Position numbers and translations under genes: made by a program
Assembly (NCBI GenBank): GCA_016792625.1
Contig: JAEUKK010000190.1
Coordinates: forward strand, 1-64,000
Source: Deltaproteobacteria bacterium
GTDB taxonomy: Bacteria > Myxococcota_A > UBA796 > UBA2385
Reading direction: 5' to 3'
DNA length: 64,000 nt
The notes under the pieces: model-generated
The model's input: the letters and a program-made list of their open reading frames with translations, nothing else
What the model was told of the DNA's origin: nothing
The model's database searches: none
Shown: piece after piece, positions 1-9,331 of the stretch
Position numbering within the stretch: position 1 is the stretch's first letter
Layout: each line of letters starts with the position of its first letter

Positions 1-434
1 GGCCCCCGGGCCACGGGGCCTCCGGGGCCCGTTGGATCCCCCGCCACGGGGGGCGGGGGGCAGGCTTCGCGCGGCGCTGGGCAGCGCCGCGCGCCAGCCC
101 ACAAAGGCCCCCCTTTGGAAACCCCCCGGACCCGGCGCGGCCCGCTGCTGGTGTGGGCGATGAGGTGGGGCGCCGCGGAGGGCTGGGCTCTTGTTCGGTG
201 GGGTGGCGGGGAGCTGTTGAACGGCCCGGGCCGATGCATGTCGGGCCTTCGGAGCTACCCGCGCCAGGTCGGGCGGAGGGCGGCGGCGCAGCCGCCGGTC
301 GCGCAGCGGACGCGCAGCGGGCCCGGTCGCGCAGCGGCCGGCGCCAGCGGGCGCGGGCGTGGAGCGACCAAGGCCCGCAGGGCCGCGCCCGGAGCAGGGC
401 CGCCGCCGGCCTGGGGCCGGCGGGGCGCCCATCC
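1..434. other. Non-coding edge region downstream of leuS
   Basis: This stretch lies between the left edge of the window and the 3' end of leuS. It is extremely G+C-rich and contains open frames on both strands, but none has a plausible start with a ribosome binding site or a recognisable product. The only structure I can point to is a GC hairpin next to the leuS stop, listed separately. A gene whose body lies left of the window cannot be excluded. Confidence 0.5.
403..423 (-). terminator. GC hairpin just after leuS
   Basis: Perfect 9-bp arms (CCGCCGGCC / GGCCGGCGG) close on a 3-nt loop and begin about 11 nt after the leuS stop on the minus strand. There is no T-run after it, so it is at best a U-less intrinsic terminator or a 3'-end stabilising hairpin. 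Confidence 0.4.
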
Positions 435-3011
<2,577 letters not shown>

Positions 3012-3162
3012 CGGTGAACGGCCTCCAGCGGCGGCGGCTAACGCGGGCCCCCTCGGGCGGCCCCAGCGGCGGCCGACCGGCCCCGCGCCGCCGACCACGC
3101 GGCAGCGGGGCCCCTTGGCCGGGTGCGCGCGCAGGCCCCGCCCCGAGGCGCCGCGGCGGCGT

Positions 3163-3468
3163 TCAGGCCGAGGCGGGGCGCCGGGCCACCGCCGCGGGCG
3201 GCAGGGCCTGCACCGGCAGCTCAACCAAGCGGCGCAAGGTGCCCGCCGCCGCGCCGATCTCGGCCTCGCTGCGCGGGAGCGCCAGCAGGGCGGCCGCGCC
3301 CATCATCACCAGCAGGCTGGACAGACCCGCGCAGTAGAGCGTCTCAGCGGACAGGCGATCAACGCTGTCGAGGACGGCCGGCCCCAGGGACACCACCGCC
3401 ACAACGGGCAGCAGCAGGGCAAAGGCGGTGAGGGCAGCGCGGGAGCGGGAGGGCAGCGTGGCGAACAT
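3163..3468 (-). CDS. Small two-helix membrane protein, unknown function
   Basis: Predicted protein of 101 residues that I do not recognise. Two hydrophobic stretches (about residues 11-32 and 44-65) suggest a small inner-membrane protein; the tail is Ala/Pro/Arg-rich. The start is ATG at 3468 because an almost ideal AGGAGG lies 6 nt upstream. A longer in-frame version beginning with TTG at 3522 is rejected because that TTG forms the -35 box of the promoter. The gene has the clearest regulatory region of the window: a sigma-70-like promoter whose -10 hexamer is the exact spacer of a 22-bp inverted repeat, implying repressor control. A regulated stress or efflux accessory protein is possible, but this is inference only. 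Confidence 0.65.
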   Translation of the reverse strand: MFATLPSRSRAALTAFALLLPVVAVVSLGPAVLDSVDRLSAETLYCAGLSSLLVMMGAAALLALPRSEAEIGAAAGTLRRLVELPVQALPPAAVARRPASA

Positions 3469-3485
3469 GAGTTCCTCCTGAACGA

Positions 3486-3507
3486 CTGTCCAGACCTTAC
3501 TGGACAG
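3486..3507. promoter_or_regulatory. 22-bp inverted-repeat operator over the -10 box
   Basis: Perfect inverted repeat CTGTCCAG-N6-CTGGACAG. The six central bases are the -10 hexamer of the promoter of the small membrane protein, so a dimeric regulator bound here would block RNA polymerase. Arm length and spacing resemble TetR-family operators, but the regulator is not identified in the window. Confidence 0.7.
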
Positions 3508-3522
3508 GCCGGGGGGCGTCAA
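3494..3522 (-). promoter_or_regulatory. Sigma-70-like proximal promoter (P1)
   Basis: On the minus strand TTGACG (3517-3522) and TAAGGT (3494-3499) are separated by exactly 17 bp. The -35 matches 5 of 6 consensus bases; the -10 keeps the key T1, A2 and T6. Transcription would start near 3487, giving a leader of about 19 nt with the AGGAGG site of the 3163-3468 gene. Confidence 0.7.
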
Positions 3523-3543
3523 GCGAGCGGCCGATCATTTTTT

Positions 3544-3558
3544 GGTCACTTTGTGACC
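3544..3558. promoter_or_regulatory. Palindrome GGTCAC-TTT-GTGACC
   Basis: Perfect 6-bp arms around TTT, about 22 bp upstream of the P1 -35 box on the minus strand. The position suits an activator site or a second operator. It could also form a small hairpin in any transcript from the distal promoter. Confidence 0.5.
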
Positions 3559-3668
3559 GTTTGTTCCTCTCTCCTCTTCAGGGTTTGATCAACGACCTGC
3601 TGCGCCGTTCCACCGCCGGGGCGGGCTCCGGGGCGTCGGTTTGGGCAGGGTCGGCGATCCTCTCAGGC

Positions 3669-3697
3669 AGAGTAGAGCGTACAGCTTGACGAGTCAA
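3669..3697 (-). promoter_or_regulatory. Possible distal promoter (P2)
   Basis: On the minus strand TTGACT (3692-3697), a 17-bp spacer and TACTCT (3669-3674) form a good sigma-70-like match. It lies between the terminator of the preceding gene and the small membrane protein, and would give a leader of nearly 200 nt or a short non-coding transcript. The -35 sits in the small palindrome TTGAC-GA-GTCAA (3686-3697). Confidence 0.5.
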
Positions 3698-3744
3698 CAC
3701 GCACTACAACGGACCTGCAGCGCCGCGCTTTACATCGGGGGCAC

Positions 3745-3769
3745 AAAAAAGCCGCGAGGGCCCCGCGGC
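3745..3769 (-). terminator. Intrinsic terminator
   Basis: On the minus strand a hairpin with arms GCCGCG/CGCGGC and a GC-rich 7-nt loop is followed directly by TTTTTT. It lies about 33 nt after the stop of the 3802-4248 gene and is the most canonical intrinsic terminator seen in the window. Confidence 0.8.
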
Positions 3770-3801
3770 CCCCCTGCTCGACCCGGTGGTGGCCCGGCGG
3801 T

Positions 3802-4248
3802 TCAGTCCGTCCACTCCTCGACCAGCACCAAGCCCTCGTCGAGGGTGTAGCCGCGCTTCTCCATCAGCTCGCGGGCCGAGGGGGGCAGCAGGCGGCCCGG
3901 AGGCCGCGCAAAGCCGGTCACCACGCGCTCCTCGTAGCTGTAGAGCGAATTCGGCGCGGTGGGCGTACGCAGCACCACCTTGACGTGTCGCCCGTCCCGG
4001 TCGCCCTTGTCGAAGACCGGGTAGAGGTGCCAGACCACGGCGCCCATCGTTTGTTCGAGCCGGGCCTCGTGGTGCGCGGTGACCAACATGCGCACGCCGC
4101 GGTGGTCCATGGTGAGGGTCGAGGGCGTCACCTCGACCACCTCGGGGCGCATGCCCGGGGGCGCGCCCCGCTCCCACCAGACGAAGGCGAAGACCCCGAG
4201 CAAGACCACCACGATGGGCAGCAGGACGGTGGCGGCGAGCTTCTTCAC
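3802..4248 (-). CDS. Signal-anchored hypothetical protein
   Basis: Protein of 148 residues not recognised by family. One N-terminal hydrophobic helix (about residues 4-25, after MKKLA) is followed by a soluble domain of about 120 residues, so it is probably membrane-anchored with its domain in the periplasm, or secreted. It has no lipobox. The start is GTG at 4248, with GAGGAG about 9 nt upstream. It ends at a strong intrinsic terminator and is divergent from the lipoprotein gene at 4398, with about 150 bp between. No catalytic motif is visible. Confidence 0.65.
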   Translation of the reverse strand: MKKLAATVLLPIVVVLLGVFAFVWWERGAPPGMRPEVVEVTPSTLTMDHRGVRMLVTAHHEARLEQTMGAVVWHLYPVFDKGDRDGRHVKVVLRTPTAPNSLYSYEERVVTGFARPPGRLLPPSARELMEKRGYTLDEGLVLVEEWTD

Positions 4249-4397
4249 AGCGGCGCTCCTCAGCGGGCCGCGGGCCCCGGCCCACCCCGCGCCGCCCCGT
4301 CTATTGTATGGTGTGCCCGACGGCGGTCCGCGGCTGGGTCCGCGCCGCCCGCGCGCCGGCCCGCCCGCGCGCAGCCACGAGCCTGACGGAGCGCTCC

Positions 4398-4910
4398 ATG
4401 TCCTTCCCCACCTCCCCTCTCCTCCCCCTCTCCGCCCGGGCCCTGTGCCTCACCTTGCTCAGCCTCGCCGTGGGCTGCAGCCAGCGCGACAAAGGTGAAG
4501 ATGTGCTCACCAGCGGCGGCGAAGACTTTGACGACCAGCAGGGCAATGAGGGCGGTGGTGGCGGCGGCGGGGCGGGTGCACCCCCTGAGATCTCCGCCGT
4601 CGACGTCACTTTTGAGCCCGACTACGGCGGCGTGCCCGCCCTGTTGGTGCGGGTCGCCTTCAGCGACGCCGACGACGACGTCGAAGACGGCGGCGGCCTG
4701 AGCCTCGAGGTCACCGAAGAGGGGGCCGACCCGCAGTCTTTTGGCCCCTACACGGTGGGCACCGACTCTGAGGTCCAGGTCGAAGACGCGGGCGTGCTCT
4801 TGGCCGGCCTCGCCGACGTCAACGGCACCAAGTCCTACGAGATCGCCGTCACCGTCTACGACGCCGCGGGCAACGCGTCTGAGCCGGCCACAGGCACCTT
4901 TGAGCCCTGA
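4398..4910 (+). CDS. Acidic lipoprotein with Ig-like domain
   Basis: Predicted 170-residue lipoprotein. The signal peptide ends in lipobox LAVGC with the acylated Cys at residue 27. An acidic/Gly-rich linker including seven consecutive glycines follows, then a beta-rich domain of about 100 residues ending in a YDAAGN-type strand typical of bacterial Ig/fibronectin-like folds. Function is unknown; it is probably surface-exposed or periplasmic. ATG at 4398 is chosen because it gives a proper signal peptide and has GGAG upstream; the frame extends further upstream without signal-peptide character. Its last codons overlap the probable start of the hydantoinase-type gene. Confidence 0.75.
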   Translation: MSFPTSPLLPLSARALCLTLLSLAVGCSQRDKGEDVLTSGGEDFDDQQGNEGGGGGGGAGAPPEISAVDVTFEPDYGGVPALLVRVAFSDADDDVEDGGGLSLEVTEEGADPQSFGPYTVGTDSEVQVEDAGVLLAGLADVNGTKSYEIAVTVYDAAGNASEPATGTFEP

Positions 4911-7900
4911 GCGCACCGCGCCCGCGGTCTGGATGGACCAGGGCGGCACCTTCACCGACGTGGTGCGGCGCTGGCCTGATGGCCGGGTGGCCGTCGAGAA
5001 GGTGCTGTCTGACACCGCGGCCCTCGACGCGCTGGCCGCGGGCGCCGCCGAGCAGCGGCGCGGCACCACGGTGGCGACCAACGCCCTGCTCGAGCGGCGG
5101 GGCGCGCCGGTGGTGCTGGTGACCACCGCCGGCCTCGAGGACCTCGCGCTGATCGGCGATCAGACCCGCCCGGCGCTGTTCTCGCTGTTCACGCCGCGGC
5201 CCCCGCCCCTCTGCGCGCGGGTCATCGGCGTCGAGGTGCGCATCACCGCCGCGGGCGAACCGCTCGGCGCGCTCGACGTCGACGCGCTCGACGCCGCCCT
5301 CGCCGAGGCCCGGGCCGCGGGCTGCACGGCCGCCGCGGTGGCCCTGGTGCACGGCCCGCGCCGCCCCGAGATCGAGCGCCAGATCGCCGCCCGCTGCGCC
5401 GCGGCGGGCTTCGCGCCGGTGAGCGTCGGCCACGAGATCAGCCCCGCCATCGGCTTCCTCGACCGTTTGCAGACCACGCTGGCCGACGCGGCGACCTCGG
5501 GCCTGCTGCCCCGCGCCCCCGGGCTCTACCTGCGCTCGGACGGCGGCTTGGCCCAGCATGACGACGAGGGCTGGCGCGGCTGCCACGCGCTGCTCTCGGG
5601 CCCCGCCGGCGGCGCGGTGGCCACAGCGGCGGTCGCCCGCGCGGCGGGGGTCGGCGCGGCGCTGGGCCTCGACATGGGCGGCACCTCGACCGACGTGTGC
5701 CGGGTCGACCCCGAGGTCGAGCGCGCCGAGGCCATCGAGGTCGGCGGGGTGCGCTGCGCGGTGCCCAGCGTGCGCATCTCGACCGTGGCCGCCGGCGGCG
5801 GCAGCCTGCTGCGCGTCGAGAGCGGCGTCTACCGCGTCGGTCCCGAGAGCGCGGGCGCCCGGCCCGGCCCGGCGGCCTATGGGCGGGGCGGCCCCGCCAC
5901 CTTGACCGACGCTGACGCGGTCCTCGGCCGCCTGCCCGGCTTCCCGGCGGTCTGCGGGCCCGACCGCGACGCGCCATTGGACCTCAGCGCCGCCGAGCGC
6001 GCGCTGCAGGCCCTCGATCCCGCGAAGGACCCGGGCGAGATCGCCGCCGGCTTCCACGCCGTCGCCCACGAGGCCCTGGCCCGCGCCGTGCGCGCCGCCT
6101 GCGCCGAGCGGGGGGTCGACCCGGCCGACCACGCCTTGGTCGCCTTCGGCGGCGCTGGCCCGGGGCACGCCTGCGCCGTCGCGCGGCTGCTCGGCATCTC
6201 CACCGTGCTGGTGCCCGATCTGGCCGGGGTGCTCTCGGCGGTGGGCATCGGGCTCAGCCGCCGTCGGGCCACCGCCCGGGCGCATGTGGGCGCCGAAGGC
6301 CTCGCCTTTGCCGTCGCGGGGCTGGCCGCGCGGGCGCCGACCTTCGGCCCGGCCCGCTTCTCCGCCGCGGCGCGCGCGCCCGAGACCGAAGAGCTGGTCG
6401 AGCTCCCTCTGTTGCCCGCCGAGGCCGAGGGCTTGGCCGCGGGCACGCTCGCCGAAGACAGCGTGCTCGGGCGCCTCCGCGGCGCGCTGGCCGCCGCCCT
6501 CTCCGCCCGCCTCGGGGGCGCGGCGCCCCTCGCCCCGCGGCTCGAGCTGGTCGAGCTCCGCCTCAGCGTCGAGGCCGAGGGCGAGCCGGCGCCGCCCCTG
6601 CCCGCGCTGGGTGCCCGCGGGGCCGCCACCGCCCGGCAGGTCGCCGCGGTCTTCGACGGGCGCTGGCGCGACGTGCCCTGCGTGGGCCCCGACGACGTGC
6701 GCAGCCTGCGGGGCCCGGCCTTCGTGCTCGGCCAAGGCTGCACCGTGGTGGTCGAAGACGGCTGGATCGCCCACCGCGAGGCCGGCCTGCTGCGCCTCAT
6801 CGACCACCGGCCGAGCCTGCCGCGCCTCTCGGCCCGCTTCCACCCCGTCCACACCGCGGTCTTCGCCAGCCGCATCGCCGCGGTGGCCGAGGGCATGGGC
6901 AGCGTGCTCTCACGCGCGGCGCGCTCGGTGAGCATCCGCGAGCGCCGCGACTTCTCCTGCGCGGTCTTTGACCGGCGCGGGGTGCTCGCGGTCAACGCGC
7001 CGCATGTGCCCGTCCACCTCGGGGCCATGGGGCAGACCGTGCGGGCGCTGCTCGCTGAGCAGGGCGCCGCGCTGGGCCCGGGCCAGGCCTGGGTGACCAA
7101 TGACCCGGCCCGCGGCGGCAGCCATCTGCCCGACATCACCGTGATGCAACCGATCTTCGTCGATGGTGAAGAGGCCCCCGTGGCATTTGTGGCCTGCCGC
7201 GGCCACCACGTCGACGTCGGCGGCAAGCGCCCCGGCTCGATGGCCCCCGACGCGCGCACCCGCGCCGAAGAGGGCCTGGTGCTGCCCATCCAGCTGCTGG
7301 CCCTCGACGGCGACCCGCTGCCGCTGGCCCTGCCCGGCTGCCGCCGCCCGGCCGAGGTGCACGCCGACCTGCGCGCCCAGGTGCGGTGCTGCGCGCACGG
7401 GGCCGAGACCCTCGGCCAGCTCATCGAAGACCTCGGCCTGCCGGTCTTCCTCGCCCAGCTCCAGCACATCCAGCGCGCGGCCTGCTGGTCGACCGAGGCC
7501 CTGCTCGCCACGCTCCAAGGCACCCACCGCGCCGCCGATCAGTTCGACGACGGCTCACCCCTGGCCTTGCAGCTGCACATCGCCGAGGGCCACTGCGCGG
7601 CGCGGGTCGAGGCCCCGGCCCATCCCGGCTCGCTCAACGCGCCGGTGGCGGTGCTGCGGGCGGCTCTGCTCTACAGCTTCCGCTGCCTGAGCGGGGGCGA
7701 GCTGCCGATGAATGAGGGCGCGCTGACGCCATTCTCCATCGAGGTGAACGCGGGCGGCCTGCTTGACCCGGGGCCTGAGGCGGCGGTGGCCGGCGGCAAC
7801 GTCGAGACCAGCCAGCGGCTGGTCGACCTCATCTTGGGCGCGCTGGGAGTGGCCGCAGCCAGCCAAGGCACCATGAACAACCTCTGCGTCGGCTTTTTGG

Positions 7901-8403
7901 CCGAGGGCGGGGCAGATGGGCCCACGCTCTACGAGACCATCGGCGGCGGAGGAGGGGCGGGCCCCGGCCAAGCCGGCCTCTCCGCCTGCCAGGTGCACAT
8001 GACCAACACCCGGGCCACCGACGTCGAGGTGCTCGAGGTCCGCTTCCCCCTGCGCTTGTTGCGCTGGGGGCTGCGCCGCGGCTCGGGCGGGGGCGGCCAG
8101 TGGCCCGGCGGAGACGGCACCCTCAAGGAGTGGGCGCTGCTCGCGCCCGCCGAGGTCTGCCTGCTCGCCGGGCGGCGGACGGTGGGGGCGCCCGGGGCCG
8201 CGGGCGGCGAGGACGGCGCCCCTGGCGTCGATCAACGCGACATCGGCCAGGGCTGGGAGCCCGCGCCGCCGGTCTGGACGGCCAAGGCCGGAGACCGGCT
8301 GCGGATGGAGACCCCCGGCGGCGGCGGCTGGGGGCCGCGCGCTCAGTTGGCCGGGGCCGCGACCGCCGAGATGACCACGTTGTCGACCGCGAAGGTCGTG
8401 TAG
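4900..8403 (+). CDS. HyuA-HyuB fusion, 5-oxoprolinase/N-methylhydantoinase type
   Basis: Single 1167-residue protein joining the ATP-dependent HyuA half (N-terminus to about residue 640) and the HyuB half, as in eukaryotic-type ATP-hydrolysing 5-oxoprolinases. Visible signatures are the first ATPase-like motif GGTFTD at residues 15-20, a second one DMGGTSTD, the HyuB motif NDPARGGSHLPD, HHVDVGG and the C-terminal TPGGGGWG. The reaction is probably ATP-driven opening of 5-oxoproline or a hydantoin-like lactam; the true substrate cannot be read from sequence. The start is uncertain. TTG at 4900 overlaps the preceding stop and keeps the residues of the first beta strand, whereas ATG at 4933 would begin inside that strand and has no clear ribosome binding site. 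The 3' end overlaps the convergent lipoprotein gene by 61 bp. Confidence 0.9.
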   Translation: MSPERTAPAVWMDQGGTFTDVVRRWPDGRVAVEKVLSDTAALDALAAGAAEQRRGTTVATNALLERRGAPVVLVTTAGLEDLALIGDQTRPALFSLFTPRPPPLCARVIGVEVRITAAGEPLGALDVDALDAALAEARAAGCTAAAVALVHGPRRPEIERQIAARCAAAGFAPVSVGHEISPAIGFLDRLQTTLADAATSGLLPRAPGLYLRSDGGLAQHDDEGWRGCHALLSGPAGGAVATAAVARAAGVGAALGLDMGGTSTDVCRVDPEVERAEAIEVGGVRCAVPSVRISTVAAGGGSLLRVESGVYRVGPESAGARPGPAAYGRGGPATLTDADAVLGRLPGFPAVCGPDRDAPLDLSAAERALQALDPAKDPGEIAAGFHAVAHEALARAVRAACAERGVDPADHALVAFGGAGPGHACAVARLLGISTVLVPDLAGVLSAVGIGLSRRRATARAHVGAEGLAFAVAGLAARAPTFGPARFSAAARAPETEELVELPLLPAEAEGLAAGTLAEDSVLGRLRGALAAALSARLGGAAPLAPRLELVELRLSVEAEGEPAPPLPALGARGAATARQVAAVFDGRWRDVPCVGPDDVRSLRGPAFVLGQGCTVVVEDGWIAHREAGLLRLIDHRPSLPRLSARFHPVHTAVFASRIAAVAEGMGSVLSRAARSVSIRERRDFSCAVFDRRGVLAVNAPHVPVHLGAMGQTVRALLAEQGAALGPGQAWVTNDPARGGSHLPDITVMQPIFVDGEEAPVAFVACRGHHVDVGGKRPGSMAPDARTRAEEGLVLPIQLLALDGDPLPLALPGCRRPAEVHADLRAQVRCCAHGAETLGQLIEDLGLPVFLAQLQHIQRAACWSTEALLATLQGTHRAADQFDDGSPLALQLHIAEGHCAARVEAPAHPGSLNAPVAVLRAALLYSFRCLSGGELPMNEGALTPFSIEVNAGGLLDPGPEAAVAGGNVETSQRLVDLILGALGVAAASQGTMNNLCVGFLAEGGADGPTLYETIGGGGGAGPGQAGLSACQVHMTNTRATDVEVLEVRFPLRLLRWGLRRGSGGGGQWPGGDGTLKEWALLAPAEVCLLAGRRTVGAPGAAGGEDGAPGVDQRDIGQGWEPAPPVWTAKAGDRLRMETPGGGGWGPRAQLAGAATAEMTTLSTAKVV

Positions 8404-9233
8404 CCGCCGATGCGGTCCTGGTAGAGCAGGACCTGGACGCGCAGCGGCCGGCCAGCGAAGCTGTCGGGCGGGTCGAGCTCGAGCCGGACGGCCGAGAAGC
8501 CGCCGTCGGGCAGGTCGCCGATCGGCATGGTCAGCTGGTCAAAGGCGTAGTCCCCCTCGGTGTCGCCCGCCGTGTAGAGGTAGACGTGCAGCTCGCCTGC
8601 AGCGAAGTACGAGCGCTGGCCCAGGGCGAGGTCGAGGGTGTAGTGGCGTTCGGCTTCGACCATGACCAGATCATCGCGCAGGTCGAAGAAGCCGCCGATG
8701 CTGCCATCGTCGCGGCTGGCGTAGCCGGTGAGGTACAGCATCTGGCTGCCCCCGGCCGGCGCGGGCAGCGGGTCGCTCGAGGTGAACTCACCCGCCGCGT
8801 CGCGCATAAGGCCGCCGTCGACCCAGAACGAGAATTCGCCGATGTAGGGGTCGTAGCCGCTGTAGCTGAAGGGCGTCAGCACCCAGTTGTCGCAGCCGGC
8901 GCCGCCCGCCGTGTAGTCCCCGCCCGAGAGGGCGACGTCTTCGAAGGTGTCGGTGAACAGCACCTCGACCCCCGCGCTGTCATCGCCGCCGTCGCTGCCA
9001 TCGGCGCCGTCCGTGCCATCCGTACCGTCCGTACCGTCGGTGCCATCCGTCCCATCCGCGCCGTCGTTGCCATCCGCGCCGTCGGTGGTCCCGTCCGCGC
9101 TGCCCTCGTCCCCACCGTCGGTGGCATCGGCGCCGCCGCTGTCTTTACCTCCCCCCTCACCCGCGTCGCCCGCGCATGCGACCGCAAGCAGGCAGAGGGT
9201 GAACAGGGAAGGCGCGGTCTTGAACATACGCAT
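8343..9233 (-). CDS. Lipoprotein with TDG repeats and jelly-roll-like domain
   Basis: Predicted 296-residue lipoprotein with lipobox LAVAC (Cys20). A low-complexity linker of Gly/Asp/Thr (repeated TDG and ADG triplets, about residues 24-86) projects a C-terminal domain of about 200 residues. That domain starts with a TDTFED-type segment and ends in FAVDNVVIS, typical of carbohydrate-binding or galactose-binding jelly rolls. It is probably a surface lipoprotein that binds glycan or matrix, which is inference. The stop lies inside the 3' end of the convergent hydantoinase gene. No partner gene is evident. Confidence 0.75.
   Translation of the reverse strand: MRMFKTAPSLFTLCLLAVACAGDAGEGGGKDSGGADATDGGDEGSADGTTDGADGNDGADGTDGTDGTDGTDGTDGADGSDGGDDSAGVEVLFTDTFEDVALSGGDYTAGGAGCDNWVLTPFSYSGYDPYIGEFSFWVDGGLMRDAAGEFTSSDPLPAPAGGSQMLYLTGYASRDDGSIGGFFDLRDDLVMVEAERHYTLDLALGQRSYFAAGELHVYLYTAGDTEGDYAFDQLTMPIGDLPDGGFSAVRLELDPPDSFAGRPLRVQVLLYQDRIGGYTTFAVDNVVISAVAAPAN
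8986..9090. repeat. Imperfect 9-bp repeat encoding TDG/ADG
   Basis: A run of degenerate 9-bp units (minus-strand sense ACGGACGGT-like) encodes the TDG/ADG linker of the lipoprotein. Units vary at third positions, so the protein repeat is conserved better than the DNA repeat. Confidence 0.7.
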
Positions 9234-9331
9234 CGGGGCTCCAGGGCTTGGGGGTGCTCCAAGCTACGGCGCCCGCAGCCCTCCCTCAAGGGCCCTCTAG
9301 GAACGCGGAGGGGTCGGCGCTGGGCGCGGCC

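Noticed and set aside
3163..3522. Longer version of the small membrane protein starting at TTG 3522
   Set aside because: That TTG is the -35 hexamer of the promoter, and AGGAGG precedes the ATG at 3468.
8947..9300. Plus-strand frame rich in SVPSVPS repeats
   Set aside because: It mirrors the TDG repeat of the minus-strand lipoprotein, and a lipobox supports only the minus strand.
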